In this document: one piece after another, positions 1 through 7,615 of the stretch
Numbering within the stretch: the first letter of the stretch is position 1
Layout: every line of letters begins with the position of its first letter
Assembly (NCBI GenBank): GCA_003142855.1
Contig: PLNW01000120.1
Span: 1 to 57,109, forward strand
From: Myxococcales bacterium
GTDB lineage: Bacteria; Myxococcota_A; Polyangia; Fen-1088
DNA: 57,109 nucleotides
Reading direction: 5' to 3'
The notes under the pieces: generated by a model
The model's database searches: none
The model's input: the letters and a program-made list of their open reading frames with translations, nothing else
What the model was told of the DNA's origin: nothing
Translations under genes and position numbers: made by a program

Positions 1-1
1 C

Positions 2-55
2 ACAGAATTCTTGCGGCTGACAGAGGACGGCAAGGGGAATCTTCACCCGCGCTAG
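2..55 (+). CDS. possible 3' end of an off-window gene
   Basis: One plus-strand frame is open from the window edge to a TAG at 53-55 and ends in a mixed hydrophilic peptide (TEFLRLTEDGKGNLHPR). It could be the C-terminus of a gene that starts outside the window. Only about 17 codons are visible, so nothing can be said about function and chance openness is not excluded. Confidence 0.22.
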   Translation, partial: TEFLRLTEDGKGNLHPR

Positions 56-208
56 GCGCTCGACTGGCCGGTGGGGCAAGAGCATTCTGCGCTCGCACCG
101 GCAATGCGCCTGGGCTTCGACTCCCGCCGCTGCAACCCCCAAGATCTGCCACGGAAAGACACTGAGCATGTTGACATGGTCGCTCCGGGCCGGAGTTGAA
201 GGCAGCGC

Positions 209-937
209 CTACGTCCGGAAGCAGGGCCGGTCCGGCGAGGTCCCGAACACAGCCTCGCCATCGAGGGCGCTGTAGACCTCGAAGCGCATCGAGGGCAGTT
301 CCAGGACGCCGAATGTGGCCGGCCGGAACTCGTCGGGCACGATGAGTGGGCCGGCCTGTCTATAGATGTAGGCTTTCCCGCAGCAGGCTCCGGGGTTCAG
401 TATTTTTCCGGGAGGGACGTCCACCATCAGCTCGAACTCCACGTGCGTGTGGCCGACGATCAAGATCTGGGCGTGGGACTGCTCCAGCAGCCGGTTCCGC
501 AGTTCCGGGCCGGTGGTTTCCTTCACCACGCCCTCCACGTCGCTGCCCGGTCTGGCGTGCCACATCGCCACGCGGACGCCCTCCAGCTCGCCTTCCCAAT
601 GGCCAGGCAGCGCGGCCAGCCAGGCAAGGGCCTCGCGCGAAAGGTCGATGCCGCCACCGACATAGTCGGCGATATTACAGGGCTCGAAGAAACTGCGCAC
701 GTCCTTCCGCCGACGGCGGCGCTCAAGCGCCCAGCGTTCGTGGTTGCCTTTGATGCAGATCACGTTCTTCTCGGACTTGAGGCGCTGGATCACCTCCTCC
801 CCGAATGGCTCCATCTCGATCAGATCTCCGGTGCAGAGAATTGGATTGCAACCCATCTGATGGAGACGGGCCAGGGCGGCGTCGAGCGCGAAGATGTCGC
901 CGTGGACGTCGGCCAGCACGCCGACGAGCCTAGGCAA
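209..937 (-). CDS. calcineurin-like metallophosphoesterase (YfcE/MJ0936-like)
   Basis: A 242-residue cytoplasmic metallophosphoesterase, probably hydrolysing a phosphodiester or phosphomonoester with two bound metals. The five metal-site blocks are visible in order: DVHGD near residue 10, GDLIE near 38, GNHERW near 64, a mid-protein WHARPG and a C-terminal GHTHVEF. Length is normal for the small YfcE/MJ0936 class. I chose the TTG at 937, which overlaps the upstream TAG by eight bases and places the first beta-strand directly after the start; the longer upstream ATG frame only shadows the previous gene. It is the last gene of the nine-gene minus-strand operon. Fold and metal binding are secure; the substrate is unknown. 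The partner upstream is an MNT-like protein, so a nucleotide or nucleic-acid substrate is a reasonable guess. Confidence 0.85.
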   Translation of the reverse strand: MPRLVGVLADVHGDIFALDAALARLHQMGCNPILCTGDLIEMEPFGEEVIQRLKSEKNVICIKGNHERWALERRRRRKDVRSFFEPCNIADYVGGGIDLSREALAWLAALPGHWEGELEGVRVAMWHARPGSDVEGVVKETTGPELRNRLLEQSHAQILIVGHTHVEFELMVDVPPGKILNPGACCGKAYIYRQAGPLIVPDEFRPATFGVLELPSMRFEVYSALDGEAVFGTSPDRPCFRT

Positions 938-1346
938 GCCGGATCCCCTCGGTGGCAACCGCGTAGTGAGGGGTGCCGTAGGCTTCCTTCCACTCCTCGA
1001 AGGTGGCCTCGTCGGCAAGGTACAGGACGATTTCCTTGGCGTCGTCGCCCAGGGCCTTGTGTATCGCCCCGGTCAAATCGGCGGTTTCTTTCGCCCAATC
1101 GTCCTGCATCTTCTCCACGATCACCAAGATGTAGATCTCGTCCCGGGCGGTGGCATCGCCCCGTGCATAGGCATCGAAGACATATGCCTTCGCCTTGCGC
1201 TCACCCAGGGCCTTCGTGACCGCGTCCCGGATCTGGGCCAGGGTCAGGACGCCCCTGCCCAGTCGCGACCACCGCGCCGTCGCCGCGCGACGTGCAATGC
1301 GCGAACGCTGCTCGGCGCCGATTGAGGGTACTTGTGGCCTGCTCAC
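930..1346 (-). CDS. MNT-like nucleotidyltransferase, catalytic residues degenerate
   Basis: A 138-residue protein starting at a GTG that shares GTGA with the preceding stop. After about 35 basic residues the sequence follows the minimal nucleotidyltransferase (MNT) fold: AYVFDAYARGDAT then ARDEIYILVIVE at residues 54-78, which aligns with the family pattern FGSyARGdAt...SDiDllV. The GS pair is replaced by DA and the two metal-binding aspartates of SDxD appear as Glu and Tyr, so ordinary NMP transfer looks impossible. In MNT-HEPN toxin-antitoxin systems (HepT-MntA) the MNT partner AMPylates a HEPN toxin. Here three HEPN-like genes lie just upstream in the same operon. I infer an MNT-derived partner protein; alignment to the family is by eye. 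Confidence 0.65.
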   Translation of the reverse strand: MSRPQVPSIGAEQRSRIARRAATARWSRLGRGVLTLAQIRDAVTKALGERKAKAYVFDAYARGDATARDEIYILVIVEKMQDDWAKETADLTGAIHKALGDDAKEIVLYLADEATFEEWKEAYGTPHYAVATEGIRLA

Positions 1347-1549
1347 GGCTTGCCCTCCTCTGTGGTGTTGCGCCCTCCCCAGAGCCAGCCAGCGAAGAAC
1401 ACGGCTGCAGCGGCGTCGCCAGCAGCCGGGCAGTCCGCCGCATATCCGGCAAAGTGGAGTGCAAAACCGGCCAGGGCGACCCTGGCCAGGAACCCCAGAT
1501 CTAGCTCCGCCGCGAGCTTGTCTTCCGTCGTCTCGTCTTGGTCTTCCAT
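1343..1549 (-). CDS. small hydrophobic protein (probable membrane protein)
   Basis: A 68-residue protein with an acidic N-terminus (MEDQDETTEDK) followed by two Ala/Gly/Phe-rich hydrophobic stretches, roughly residues 18-36 and 45-60, so it could span the membrane twice. It overlaps the end of the HepT/HicB-like gene by 49 bases, and its TGA is shared with the GTG of the MNT-like gene. That translational coupling on both sides is the main reason to treat it as real. No family recognised. It may anchor the MNT/HEPN-like products at the membrane, but this is a guess from position. Confidence 0.55.
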   Translation of the reverse strand: MEDQDETTEDKLAAELDLGFLARVALAGFALHFAGYAADCPAAGDAAAAVFFAGWLWGGRNTTEEGKP

Positions 1550-2313
1550 GATGCCACCAGGCGGTCACACACGGCCGCCTTCCTATTCTCGCCTGATTTC
1601 TTGAGGTGCTCGGACAGAGCTTCGAGCGCCTCGACCAGGTCGTCCTTGGCCTCCTCGGCCGTCGGGCCGACGCCGTATACGCCCCGGACCGATGGAGCCT
1701 TGGCCGACCAGATCTCATCCTCCAGCCAGAACACGAAGTGGTACCTGTGGCTGTACGGGGTCTGTGGCTTGTCCCCGCGTGGGCCGAGCCCGAGCCTCTC
1801 ACGCATCTCCTCGCTTGAGATCGCGTGGGCACGCCCAGCCTCAAGATCGGCGATCTGACGCTCGGCAATCCTCACGTCCCTGGCGTCGGCCCGAGCCTCC
1901 GCCGCCTCGCGCTCGGCCTTGGTCCATGTCTCGCGCAACCACTTCTCCAGCCTTGGGCTCTCAAGGACGAAGTCCCAGATCTGTCTCGGGGTCATCGTCG
2001 GGCTGCCGCGAAGGCCAATCATCTTCTTAAAGCGGACGAGAGCCTTCCAGTCGACAGCCGGGTGCCGCAGCCTGACCCTGGTGGGCTGGCGGGACGCAGC
2101 CTCCCCAATTTGTTGTATGTGGCGCATGGCCGCGTCCCGGTGTGGGCGGCTCGCCGAGAATTTCGCGAAACTCACGCCCTCCAGGCACTGTGGGAGGCGC
2201 TTGCAGGCTATCAGGATATCGTTGAACCAAGCACTGGCTGGCTTGGGCGTCAGGACCAAGTCGCCGAGCCAAGGCTTGTGGGGCTTCTTCGCGACCGAAT
2301 TCTTGCTCTTCAC
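1501..2313 (-). CDS. HepT-like HEPN domain fused to HicB-like domain
   Basis: 270 residues from a GTG that overlaps the previous stop (GTGA). Residues about 27-126 follow the HepT/DUF86 HEPN helical pattern: NDILIACKRLPQCL, then AMRHIQQIGEAASR, then VDWKALVRF and a closing IWDFVLESPRLEKWLRE. Where HepT proteins carry RNxxxHxY this protein has KKMIGLRGS, so the RNase motif is absent. A charged helical linker (about 130-160) and an ISSEEMRERLGL segment resembling antitoxin tails follow. The C-terminal part (about 189-240) has the HicB-like strand-strand-helix pattern: YHFVFWLEDEIWSAKAPSVRG, then GPTAEEAKDDLVEALEALSEHL. The very end is Lys/Arg/Ser-rich. The domain calls are by eye; the fusion of an apparently inactive HEPN with a HicB-like antitoxin fold is unusual. 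Confidence 0.65.
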   Translation of the reverse strand: MKSKNSVAKKPHKPWLGDLVLTPKPASAWFNDILIACKRLPQCLEGVSFAKFSASRPHRDAAMRHIQQIGEAASRQPTRVRLRHPAVDWKALVRFKKMIGLRGSPTMTPRQIWDFVLESPRLEKWLRETWTKAEREAAEARADARDVRIAERQIADLEAGRAHAISSEEMRERLGLGPRGDKPQTPYSHRYHFVFWLEDEIWSAKAPSVRGVYGVGPTAEEAKDDLVEALEALSEHLKKSGENRKAAVCDRLVASWKTKTRRRKTSSRRS

Positions 2314-3101
2314 CGCAGTTTCCTCTCCAGCCCGGGGGCCTCCTCGCTGGCGAACCTCCACAGGTCACCGACGGGCATGACCATGACGGTCTTTGTTTCC
2401 TTGAGTTGATCCAGCCGCTCCCAGTCGATGCCCGGGAGCCTGGCCCTTGATGCCGGGGGCTGGCCAGCCGCCGCGTGGCCGAGGTACACCAGTTCCATCC
2501 TGACGGCGTCCTGGATCATCTCGTTCGCGGAGAACGCTGCCAGGTCCAGGCCCTCCAACCGCTCTGCGATACTCCTGCAAGTCTCCGCAATCTCAAAAAT
2601 CTGCACGCACGGCCCGCACAGCACCGTGACCCAACGTCCCCGCCTCGCGATTGTCCCGGGCTCGCCGCAGACCAGGCATGTCCGCTCGGACTCCTCTTCC
2701 GCCTGGTCGATCGCGGCGTCCATCTCGGCGTCAAGGCTCAGATCTCGCGGCACGCTTTCCTCCCTCTCGAAGTACACGGTGAGCCGGCCCCATTTTTCCT
2801 TGAGCTGATCGATGTGGTTTGACTGATCGACAGCCAGCTTCGCGGACAGCCGATCAACGATGCCGAACCAGCCGTCGCCGACGTCGAAACCATCCCGCGC
2901 GAAGGGCCTGGCCGCGTTCGAGGGCGTGGCCCACGCCTGCCGGTAGAGGGCGGGGAAGCGTTCGAGGAGGGACAGGACGTGGGCAGCCGTCATGTCGAGG
3001 CGGCTCCTGTCGCCCGAGGCGGCGAGAAGCGTAGCCCGCTCGAAGACGGTCTTGGACCGGAGGGCGACAAGCTCGTCGTAGCTTGAGCCGGCGCCCTTCA
3101 T
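2310..3101 (-). CDS. zinc-ribbon GDGWF-module protein with C-terminal HepT-like domain (single copy)
   Basis: 263 residues; the ATG shares ATGA with the upstream stop. Residues about 38-168 carry one copy of a module also present twice in the neighbouring larger gene: LLERFPALYRQAW, DGFDVGDGWFGIVDRLSAKL, QLKEKWGRLTVYFE and a CLVCGEPG...CGPC zinc-binding pair at about 142-165. Residues 170-263 are HepT-like: IAERLEGLDLAAFSANEMIQDAV then LPGIDWERLDQLKE and LWRFASEEAPGLERKLR. The RNxxxH catalytic segment is replaced by KETKTVMVM. The high identity to the upstream gene shows tandem duplication. The module resembles uncharacterised proteins with GDGWF...QvKEKfG...CevCG signatures; its function is unknown. 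Confidence 0.7.
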   Translation of the reverse strand: MKGAGSSYDELVALRSKTVFERATLLAASGDRSRLDMTAAHVLSLLERFPALYRQAWATPSNAARPFARDGFDVGDGWFGIVDRLSAKLAVDQSNHIDQLKEKWGRLTVYFEREESVPRDLSLDAEMDAAIDQAEEESERTCLVCGEPGTIARRGRWVTVLCGPCVQIFEIAETCRSIAERLEGLDLAAFSANEMIQDAVRMELVYLGHAAAGQPPASRARLPGIDWERLDQLKETKTVMVMPVGDLWRFASEEAPGLERKLR

Positions 3102-4417
3102 CGCAACTTCCTTTCCAGCACGGGGGCCTCCTCGCTCGCGAACCTCCACAGCTCGTCCACCGGCATGCCCTTGACGGCTGTAACGTCCTTGAAATGTTCC
3201 AGTCTGTCCCACCCGATGCCCGGGAGCCTCTCCCGCGACTTCGAGGGCTGGCCGGCCGCCGCACGGCCGATATCCACCAGGGCGAGCCTGACGGCGTCCT
3301 GGATCATCTCGTTCGCGGAGAACGTGGCCAGGTCCAGGCCCCCCACCAGCTTCCCGATGCGCTCGCAAGCGGCTGAGATCTCATCGATCTGATCGCACGG
3401 CCCGCACCGGACACTCCACCAACGGTGCCGCTCCTCGTGCGTGCCGGGCTCGCCGCAGACTTCGCATGTCCGCTCGGACTCGTCGGCGTCCTCGTCGAGC
3501 GCGGGTTTCATCTCGGCGTCGAGGCGCGGGTCTCGCGGCACGCCCTCAGCTCTCTCGAAGTACACCTTCAGGCGGCCGTATTTTTCTTTGACCTGGACGA
3601 CGTGGAGGGCCGGGTCTTTGGCCAGCCTCGCCGAGACGCGGTCGACAAGGCGGAACCACCCGTCGCCGATCTCGAATCCGCCTGCGGCGAATCGGCTCGC
3701 CGGGCTCGTCGGCGCAGTCCATGCCTCGCGATAGAGGCCAGGGTACTTTTCGAGGAGCGCGAGCGCGTGCTCCGGCGACAGGTCGAGCCGGCTCCGCCCG
3801 CCCGGGGCGGCGGGCAGCCCCGCGAGGAGCCTCTCCATCCACGGTCTCAGGCTCTTCCTCCGCGCCTCTTCCGCCGTGCAGGCATCGCACTTGACCGACC
3901 AGCGCCCCTCGCGCTGTGCGTGCTTGCCAGGCTTTCCGCACCGCTCACACGTCATCTGAGATTCCGCCACCGCCTCCGCCAGGGCGATGTCCGTGCCCTC
4001 CTCGATCTCATTGGAGGGCAAGGGGCTCAACTCAAAGTAGATCCTGAGCAGGCCAAACTTCTCCTTGATCTGGCTGACGACGAGGTTCGGATCGGCGGAC
4101 AGCTTCGCCGAGAGCTTGTCGATGACGGCGAACCAGCCATCGCCGCAGGCGAAGCCCTCACGGGCGAACGGCGGCGACGACGAGACGGGCGAGGCGTCGG
4201 CCAGACGGTAGAGGGAGGGGTAGCGCTCGATGAGCTGCTTCGAGTGCTGGACGCTCAGCTCGCGATAGCCACGGGGAGAGATCCCAGAGCCGAAGAGGTT
4301 CTGGGCGAGGCACTCGCGCAGAGTCGGCGGCGTGGGGATGTCGAGCTTGAGGGCGTTCGGGTTTGAGAAACCTGCGCTCCTCAGCTTCTTCTTTCTCGGG
4401 GCTTGCTTGGTCGTCAT
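3098..4417 (-). CDS. two-copy zinc-ribbon GDGWF-module protein with C-terminal HepT-like domain
   Basis: 439 residues. Two internal repeats occupy about 57-180 and 214-342. Each has a YPxLYR helix, GF(A/E)xGDGWF, a VVxQ(I/V)KEK(F/Y)G(L/R)L strand and a CxxC...CxxC zinc-binding pair (CERCGKPG...CDAC; CEVCGEPG...CGPC). Residues 346-439 form a HepT-like HEPN tail (CERIGKLVGGLDLATFSANEM, LPGIGWDRLEHF, LWRFASEEAPVLERKLR). At the position of the canonical RNxxxH motif it reads KDVTAVKGM, so the nuclease motif is missing. ATGA overlaps join it to the genes on both sides. Possible role: nucleic-acid or protein binding through the zinc modules. Function unknown. Confidence 0.7.
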   Translation of the reverse strand: MTTKQAPRKKKLRSAGFSNPNALKLDIPTPPTLRECLAQNLFGSGISPRGYRELSVQHSKQLIERYPSLYRLADASPVSSSPPFAREGFACGDGWFAVIDKLSAKLSADPNLVVSQIKEKFGLLRIYFELSPLPSNEIEEGTDIALAEAVAESQMTCERCGKPGKHAQREGRWSVKCDACTAEEARRKSLRPWMERLLAGLPAAPGGRSRLDLSPEHALALLEKYPGLYREAWTAPTSPASRFAAGGFEIGDGWFRLVDRVSARLAKDPALHVVQVKEKYGRLKVYFERAEGVPRDPRLDAEMKPALDEDADESERTCEVCGEPGTHEERHRWWSVRCGPCDQIDEISAACERIGKLVGGLDLATFSANEMIQDAVRLALVDIGRAAAGQPSKSRERLPGIGWDRLEHFKDVTAVKGMPVDELWRFASEEAPVLERKLR

Positions 4418-4929
4418 CTTTTAGCCCTCGGCGGCTTCCGTGTGTTCGGCGGGGCGGGATCCTTGTCCGCTTCCGAGAGAATCCGGGGCATCGCGAGCGC
4501 TGTGATCTGGCCGTCCTTGAAGCCGGCGACCGGCTCGCGCGGACCGTCGCCCCACAGCTCCAGCCCCTCTAGCAGGGGCCACAGTCGTGCGTCGAGCCCC
4601 ACCAGATGGCGGGTGCCTCCAGCCGGCCTGGACAACACGTACAGGCTGACCTTGGCATCCGACGACTTGCGCGGACCATCCCGTAGGACGAGCCGGTTCC
4701 TCGGATCGCCGGGCAGCTCGCTCGCGTCTCTCAAGATGGCGGCGGAGGCGGCGGCGATCTCGCCGCCCTCCAGCCGGGCGGCCTTCATCCGGTCGGAGCG
4801 CACCGCCCAGGGGCCGGCCCACAACCATCCGGGCGTGGTGGAACACGCAAAGGGCAAGGTCTTGCGCTTGTCCTTGTCGACGACTTGGAGGGCGCGGATG
4901 AGGGTGGTCCTCGCGATCATTGCGTTCAC
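4414..4929 (-). CDS. hypothetical protein
   Basis: 171 residues, overlapping the start of the two-copy zinc-module gene by ATGA. The N-terminus reads as ordered alpha/beta protein (ARTTLIRALQVVDKDKRKTLPFACS, then RNRLVLRDGPRKSSDAKVSLYVLS). The last 25 residues are Pro/Lys/Arg-rich. There is no signal peptide, membrane segment or catalytic motif that I recognise. The strong overlap with its neighbour and codon-like composition support a real gene, whose product may belong to the same complex as the HEPN-like proteins. Confidence 0.6.
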   Translation of the reverse strand: MNAMIARTTLIRALQVVDKDKRKTLPFACSTTPGWLWAGPWAVRSDRMKAARLEGGEIAAASAAILRDASELPGDPRNRLVLRDGPRKSSDAKVSLYVLSRPAGGTRHLVGLDARLWPLLEGLELWGDGPREPVAGFKDGQITALAMPRILSEADKDPAPPNTRKPPRAKR

Positions 4930-4957
4930 CCGGATGGTCAGCAGCGCGGTACGGGAG

Positions 4958-5470
4958 TCATCGGAATCCCGTGTTCCGTCGGACGTTGGCGCAGATTGCC
5001 GGATCCTTGTGGGACATCTTGCCGCCGCTCGCCTCCAGATTTTCTTTGGTCGTGATCCCGGGTCCGCCGCATTTTTCGCAGGCGGCTGTCACCTGTTTCA
5101 TGCCTCCGGGGTTCTCCCCGGCGGGGCGCACGTTTTCGATCTCCACCCTGTAGCGAGGGCGGGGCTTGCCGTCCCGCTCCTGGACGACGATCTTGGCCAG
5201 GAAGTCGACGACCGGCATCGTCGAGAACTCATGCATGGGATCGTCCTCGATGGACATGTCGAACTTGTCGAGAGGACGGGGTTTGTAGGGCACGCGCTCG
5301 CGCCGCTCGACCGCTGGCGCCGTGGCCACGATCATCAGCGGCCGATACTCGATGCCGTCGATCCAAGGTCGATAGACGCTGTTGAACCAGACGCCAAAGT
5401 CCGCTGGCGCCTCGACGAAATACAGCGCGTGGTTGCTGAACACTTCCCCGTTGTCGAAGATGAAGATCAT
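4958..5470 (-). CDS. hypothetical protein with CxxC motif
   Basis: 170 residues from an ATG that overlaps the stop of the DUF3560 gene (ATGA). It opens with alternating hydrophobic strands (MIFIFDNGEVFSNHALYFVEAP) and has RPLMIVATAP in the middle. A single CEKCGGPG motif near residue 132 echoes the CxxCGxPG of the neighbouring zinc-module proteins, but the second Cys pair is absent. Not recognised otherwise. A longer open frame reaching 5722 exists but its extra N-terminus shadows the upstream methyltransferase domain. Confidence 0.6.
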   Translation of the reverse strand: MIFIFDNGEVFSNHALYFVEAPADFGVWFNSVYRPWIDGIEYRPLMIVATAPAVERRERVPYKPRPLDKFDMSIEDDPMHEFSTMPVVDFLAKIVVQERDGKPRPRYRVEIENVRPAGENPGGMKQVTAACEKCGGPGITTKENLEASGGKMSHKDPAICANVRRNTGFR

Positions 5471-7401
5471 CGTTGCACCATCAGCAATACTGCCCGGACG
5501 CTGGTCCCCTGGTCGGCGAATGTGCCCTCTGGCAGTTCTTCCCAGGTTGCGGCGAGGGGACGCAACTCCGCCTGCTGGCGGGGGCCGTTCGCGCAGATTG
5601 CGACGAGCCGTCCGCCGGGCTTCAAGAACTTGAGGGCGTGGAGGATGTGGGCGACGTCTTGGCCCTTGGAAAATGGGGGATTCATCAGCACGCAATCGTG
5701 GCCACCCTCGCTGTCGGGACACACCGGCATGCTGGCCGCCAAGAAATCACGGCACGAAACCTCGAAGCCGGACGCCTTGAGAATGGAGCACAGCTTCGGA
5801 TCGATCTCGATGAGATCGAGGTGAGCGCCTGGGACGGCGCTGCGGATCGCCCTTGCCAGGTTCCCCGTACCCGCGCTGGGCTCCAGGACGCACATACCCG
5901 GTTGAATTTCGGCCAGCTCGACCATGCGCTTCGCCAGATCGGGCGGCGTCGGGAACAACTGCGGCGCCACGGCGATCCGCACGCCAGCTTTGAGCGTGGC
6001 CTTGAGGGCCGCGAAGTCCTCGGCAACCGGATCGGTTGCCTGCGGGGCTGGAGGCGTGCTGGGCTCGGGCGGCAGGGTTTCGATCTGCGGCACCGGCTCC
6101 GGTGCGCTCGGCGCAGGCGGGTCCACCCGTTTTACGTCGGTCAGGTAGACCGCCACCGTCGTCCAGGCTCCGCCGGAGGTGGCGCGTGTGCGGTGTGCTC
6201 CATGCTTCTCGTTCGCCTTGTGGCGGATGGCCTGCGGCACGTCCGACATTTTCTTGCGCTCCCACTCGGCGCGGGTCATGTGGCGGAAGCCCTCGCTGGG
6301 GTAGTTGCACATGGGCGCGAGCTTGGTCGCGGCCTTCACCTTCTCGGCAACCCCATCGGCAGGCGCCCGATAGTCGGCGATGTCTTCGACCGCGATGGTC
6401 GCCGCGAAATGTCCGAGCACGGTCACGCTCCGCACGGCGCCAGCGCTGCGGTTCACCTTCGTGATCACATGCCAGTGCCCACGCCGCAGCACCTGGCCGC
6501 CTGGCTGGAGGTCGAATTTGTCGGCCTTGAGTCCGCCGCTCTCGCCGAGCATGGCCTTTTCATAGGCCAGGCGGTTTTCAAGGTGCGCGATCCAACGCGA
6601 GCGATGGGCGATGCCTCGCTGGTTCATCGCCACCGCCAGGGTCCTCGCCTGCTCGGCCGTGATGATGCCGTCCTGCAGGGCGGACCAGAAGCTTTGCTGT
6701 CCCTCGTACTGCGAAGTGGGCGGCTCGCGCGGGTACAGCGAAAGCGGGAAGCACATGCTGTAGTGGTTGACGTTCGTGATCGCCTTCGCCCTCTCAAGGG
6801 TCAGCGGCTCGACCGCCCAGAGTTCGAGAGCCGTTTCCGCCTTGGCGGTGTCGCGCCGGTAGCCGCGCAACTCGGCTTCGAGCTTCTTGATCCTCCGGGC
6901 ACGCACCGCCGGCTGCTCCAGGTATCGCGCGTGCGCGATGGCGCCGGCGGCGCGCTGCTGCCAATACCCGACCGTCTCCCACAGGCGAACGGCCCGGCGC
7001 AAGCCGTTCTCGATCTTCTCGGCGTCGCGCCGGGCATGGCGCTCGGAGTGGTGGCCAACAAGGATGGGCTGGCCGAGGGGGATGCCGTCGGCGATCGCCG
7101 AGACTGACTTGCGAGCTTGCTCGGCGTCGGCGGCTCGCTTGCCTTGATAGGTAGAGAATCGGTCGGCACGTTGGGCGGCGCGTTCTTCGGGAGTAGTTTC
7201 TTCATCGTCGATTTCGCCGGCCAGCGCGACAAGCAGATCCTCACGGGCGGGAGACCAGATCGCATAGAAGAGATCTTGTTTCGGAGCCCAGGCGAACCCG
7301 ACGCCCTTGACCTTCGTGTAGGTCTCGGCGTCGAGGCGCGAGCTGGCGCGGAGGCGGAGCTTGTCGTCAGCCGGATCGTAAGTGGCGTCGAAGGTAATCA
7401 C
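5467..7401 (-). CDS. DUF3560 protein fused to a class I DNA methyltransferase-like domain
   Basis: 644 residues. The N-terminal half matches the plasmid/ICE-associated DUF3560 pattern (TFDATYDPADDKLRLRAS, KGVGFAWAPKQDLFYAIW, then long charged helices and HHSERHARRDAEKI). A Pro-rich linker (about 425-460) leads to a C-terminal SAM-dependent methyltransferase: FPTPPDLAKRM, motif I LEPSAGTGN, an acidic IEIDP loop and catalytic NPPF at about 574-577 followed by LKPGGRLVAI. This is the N6-adenine-type DNA MTase arrangement without a visible large target-recognition domain. It is the first gene of the left operon, divergent from the RHH-like gene. Such fusions are common on conjugative elements, where they may protect incoming DNA; that role here is inferred. 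Confidence 0.85.
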   Translation of the reverse strand: MITFDATYDPADDKLRLRASSRLDAETYTKVKGVGFAWAPKQDLFYAIWSPAREDLLVALAGEIDDEETTPEERAAQRADRFSTYQGKRAADAEQARKSVSAIADGIPLGQPILVGHHSERHARRDAEKIENGLRRAVRLWETVGYWQQRAAGAIAHARYLEQPAVRARRIKKLEAELRGYRRDTAKAETALELWAVEPLTLERAKAITNVNHYSMCFPLSLYPREPPTSQYEGQQSFWSALQDGIITAEQARTLAVAMNQRGIAHRSRWIAHLENRLAYEKAMLGESGGLKADKFDLQPGGQVLRRGHWHVITKVNRSAGAVRSVTVLGHFAATIAVEDIADYRAPADGVAEKVKAATKLAPMCNYPSEGFRHMTRAEWERKKMSDVPQAIRHKANEKHGAHRTRATSGGAWTTVAVYLTDVKRVDPPAPSAPEPVPQIETLPPEPSTPPAPQATDPVAEDFAALKATLKAGVRIAVAPQLFPTPPDLAKRMVELAEIQPGMCVLEPSAGTGNLARAIRSAVPGAHLDLIEIDPKLCSILKASGFEVSCRDFLAASMPVCPDSEGGHDCVLMNPPFSKGQDVAHILHALKFLKPGGRLVAICANGPRQQAELRPLAATWEELPEGTFADQGTSVRAVLLMVQR

Positions 7402-7548
7402 GAAGCACCTCCATCAGCCCAAGTGAGGAAGGAGATGCCGAGCCAGGAGCGATCGGAGGATTCGGTCCAGGGGAAAGAGATGTTCTTGAGCGGGATGGGC
7501 ACGGTGGGGCTCGGCATGTTCTTGACCTCCACCGATAGCTTACCAAGC

Positions 7549-7576
7549 GGATATAAACTTTGATATAGTTATATCC
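7549..7576. promoter_or_regulatory. 8-bp inverted repeat, likely operator/promoter
   Basis: GGATATAA at 7549-7556 is mirrored by TTATATCC at 7569-7576 around a 12-base AT-rich spacer. It sits between the divergent DUF3560 gene and the small RHH-like gene, about 40 bases upstream of the latter's start, in the only AT-rich patch nearby. It could be a binding site for the RHH-like product and overlap a -10 element. A well-spaced -35 was not found. Confidence 0.45.
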
Positions 7577-7615
7577 ACATCACCGGAAACCTTGCTGTTT
7601 TCAGGAGGTTGGATA

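Noticed and set aside
5473..7107. 544-codon open frame on the plus strand opposite the DUF3560-methyltransferase gene
   Set aside because: The opposite strand encodes recognisable DUF3560 and NPPF methyltransferase motifs; this frame matches nothing.
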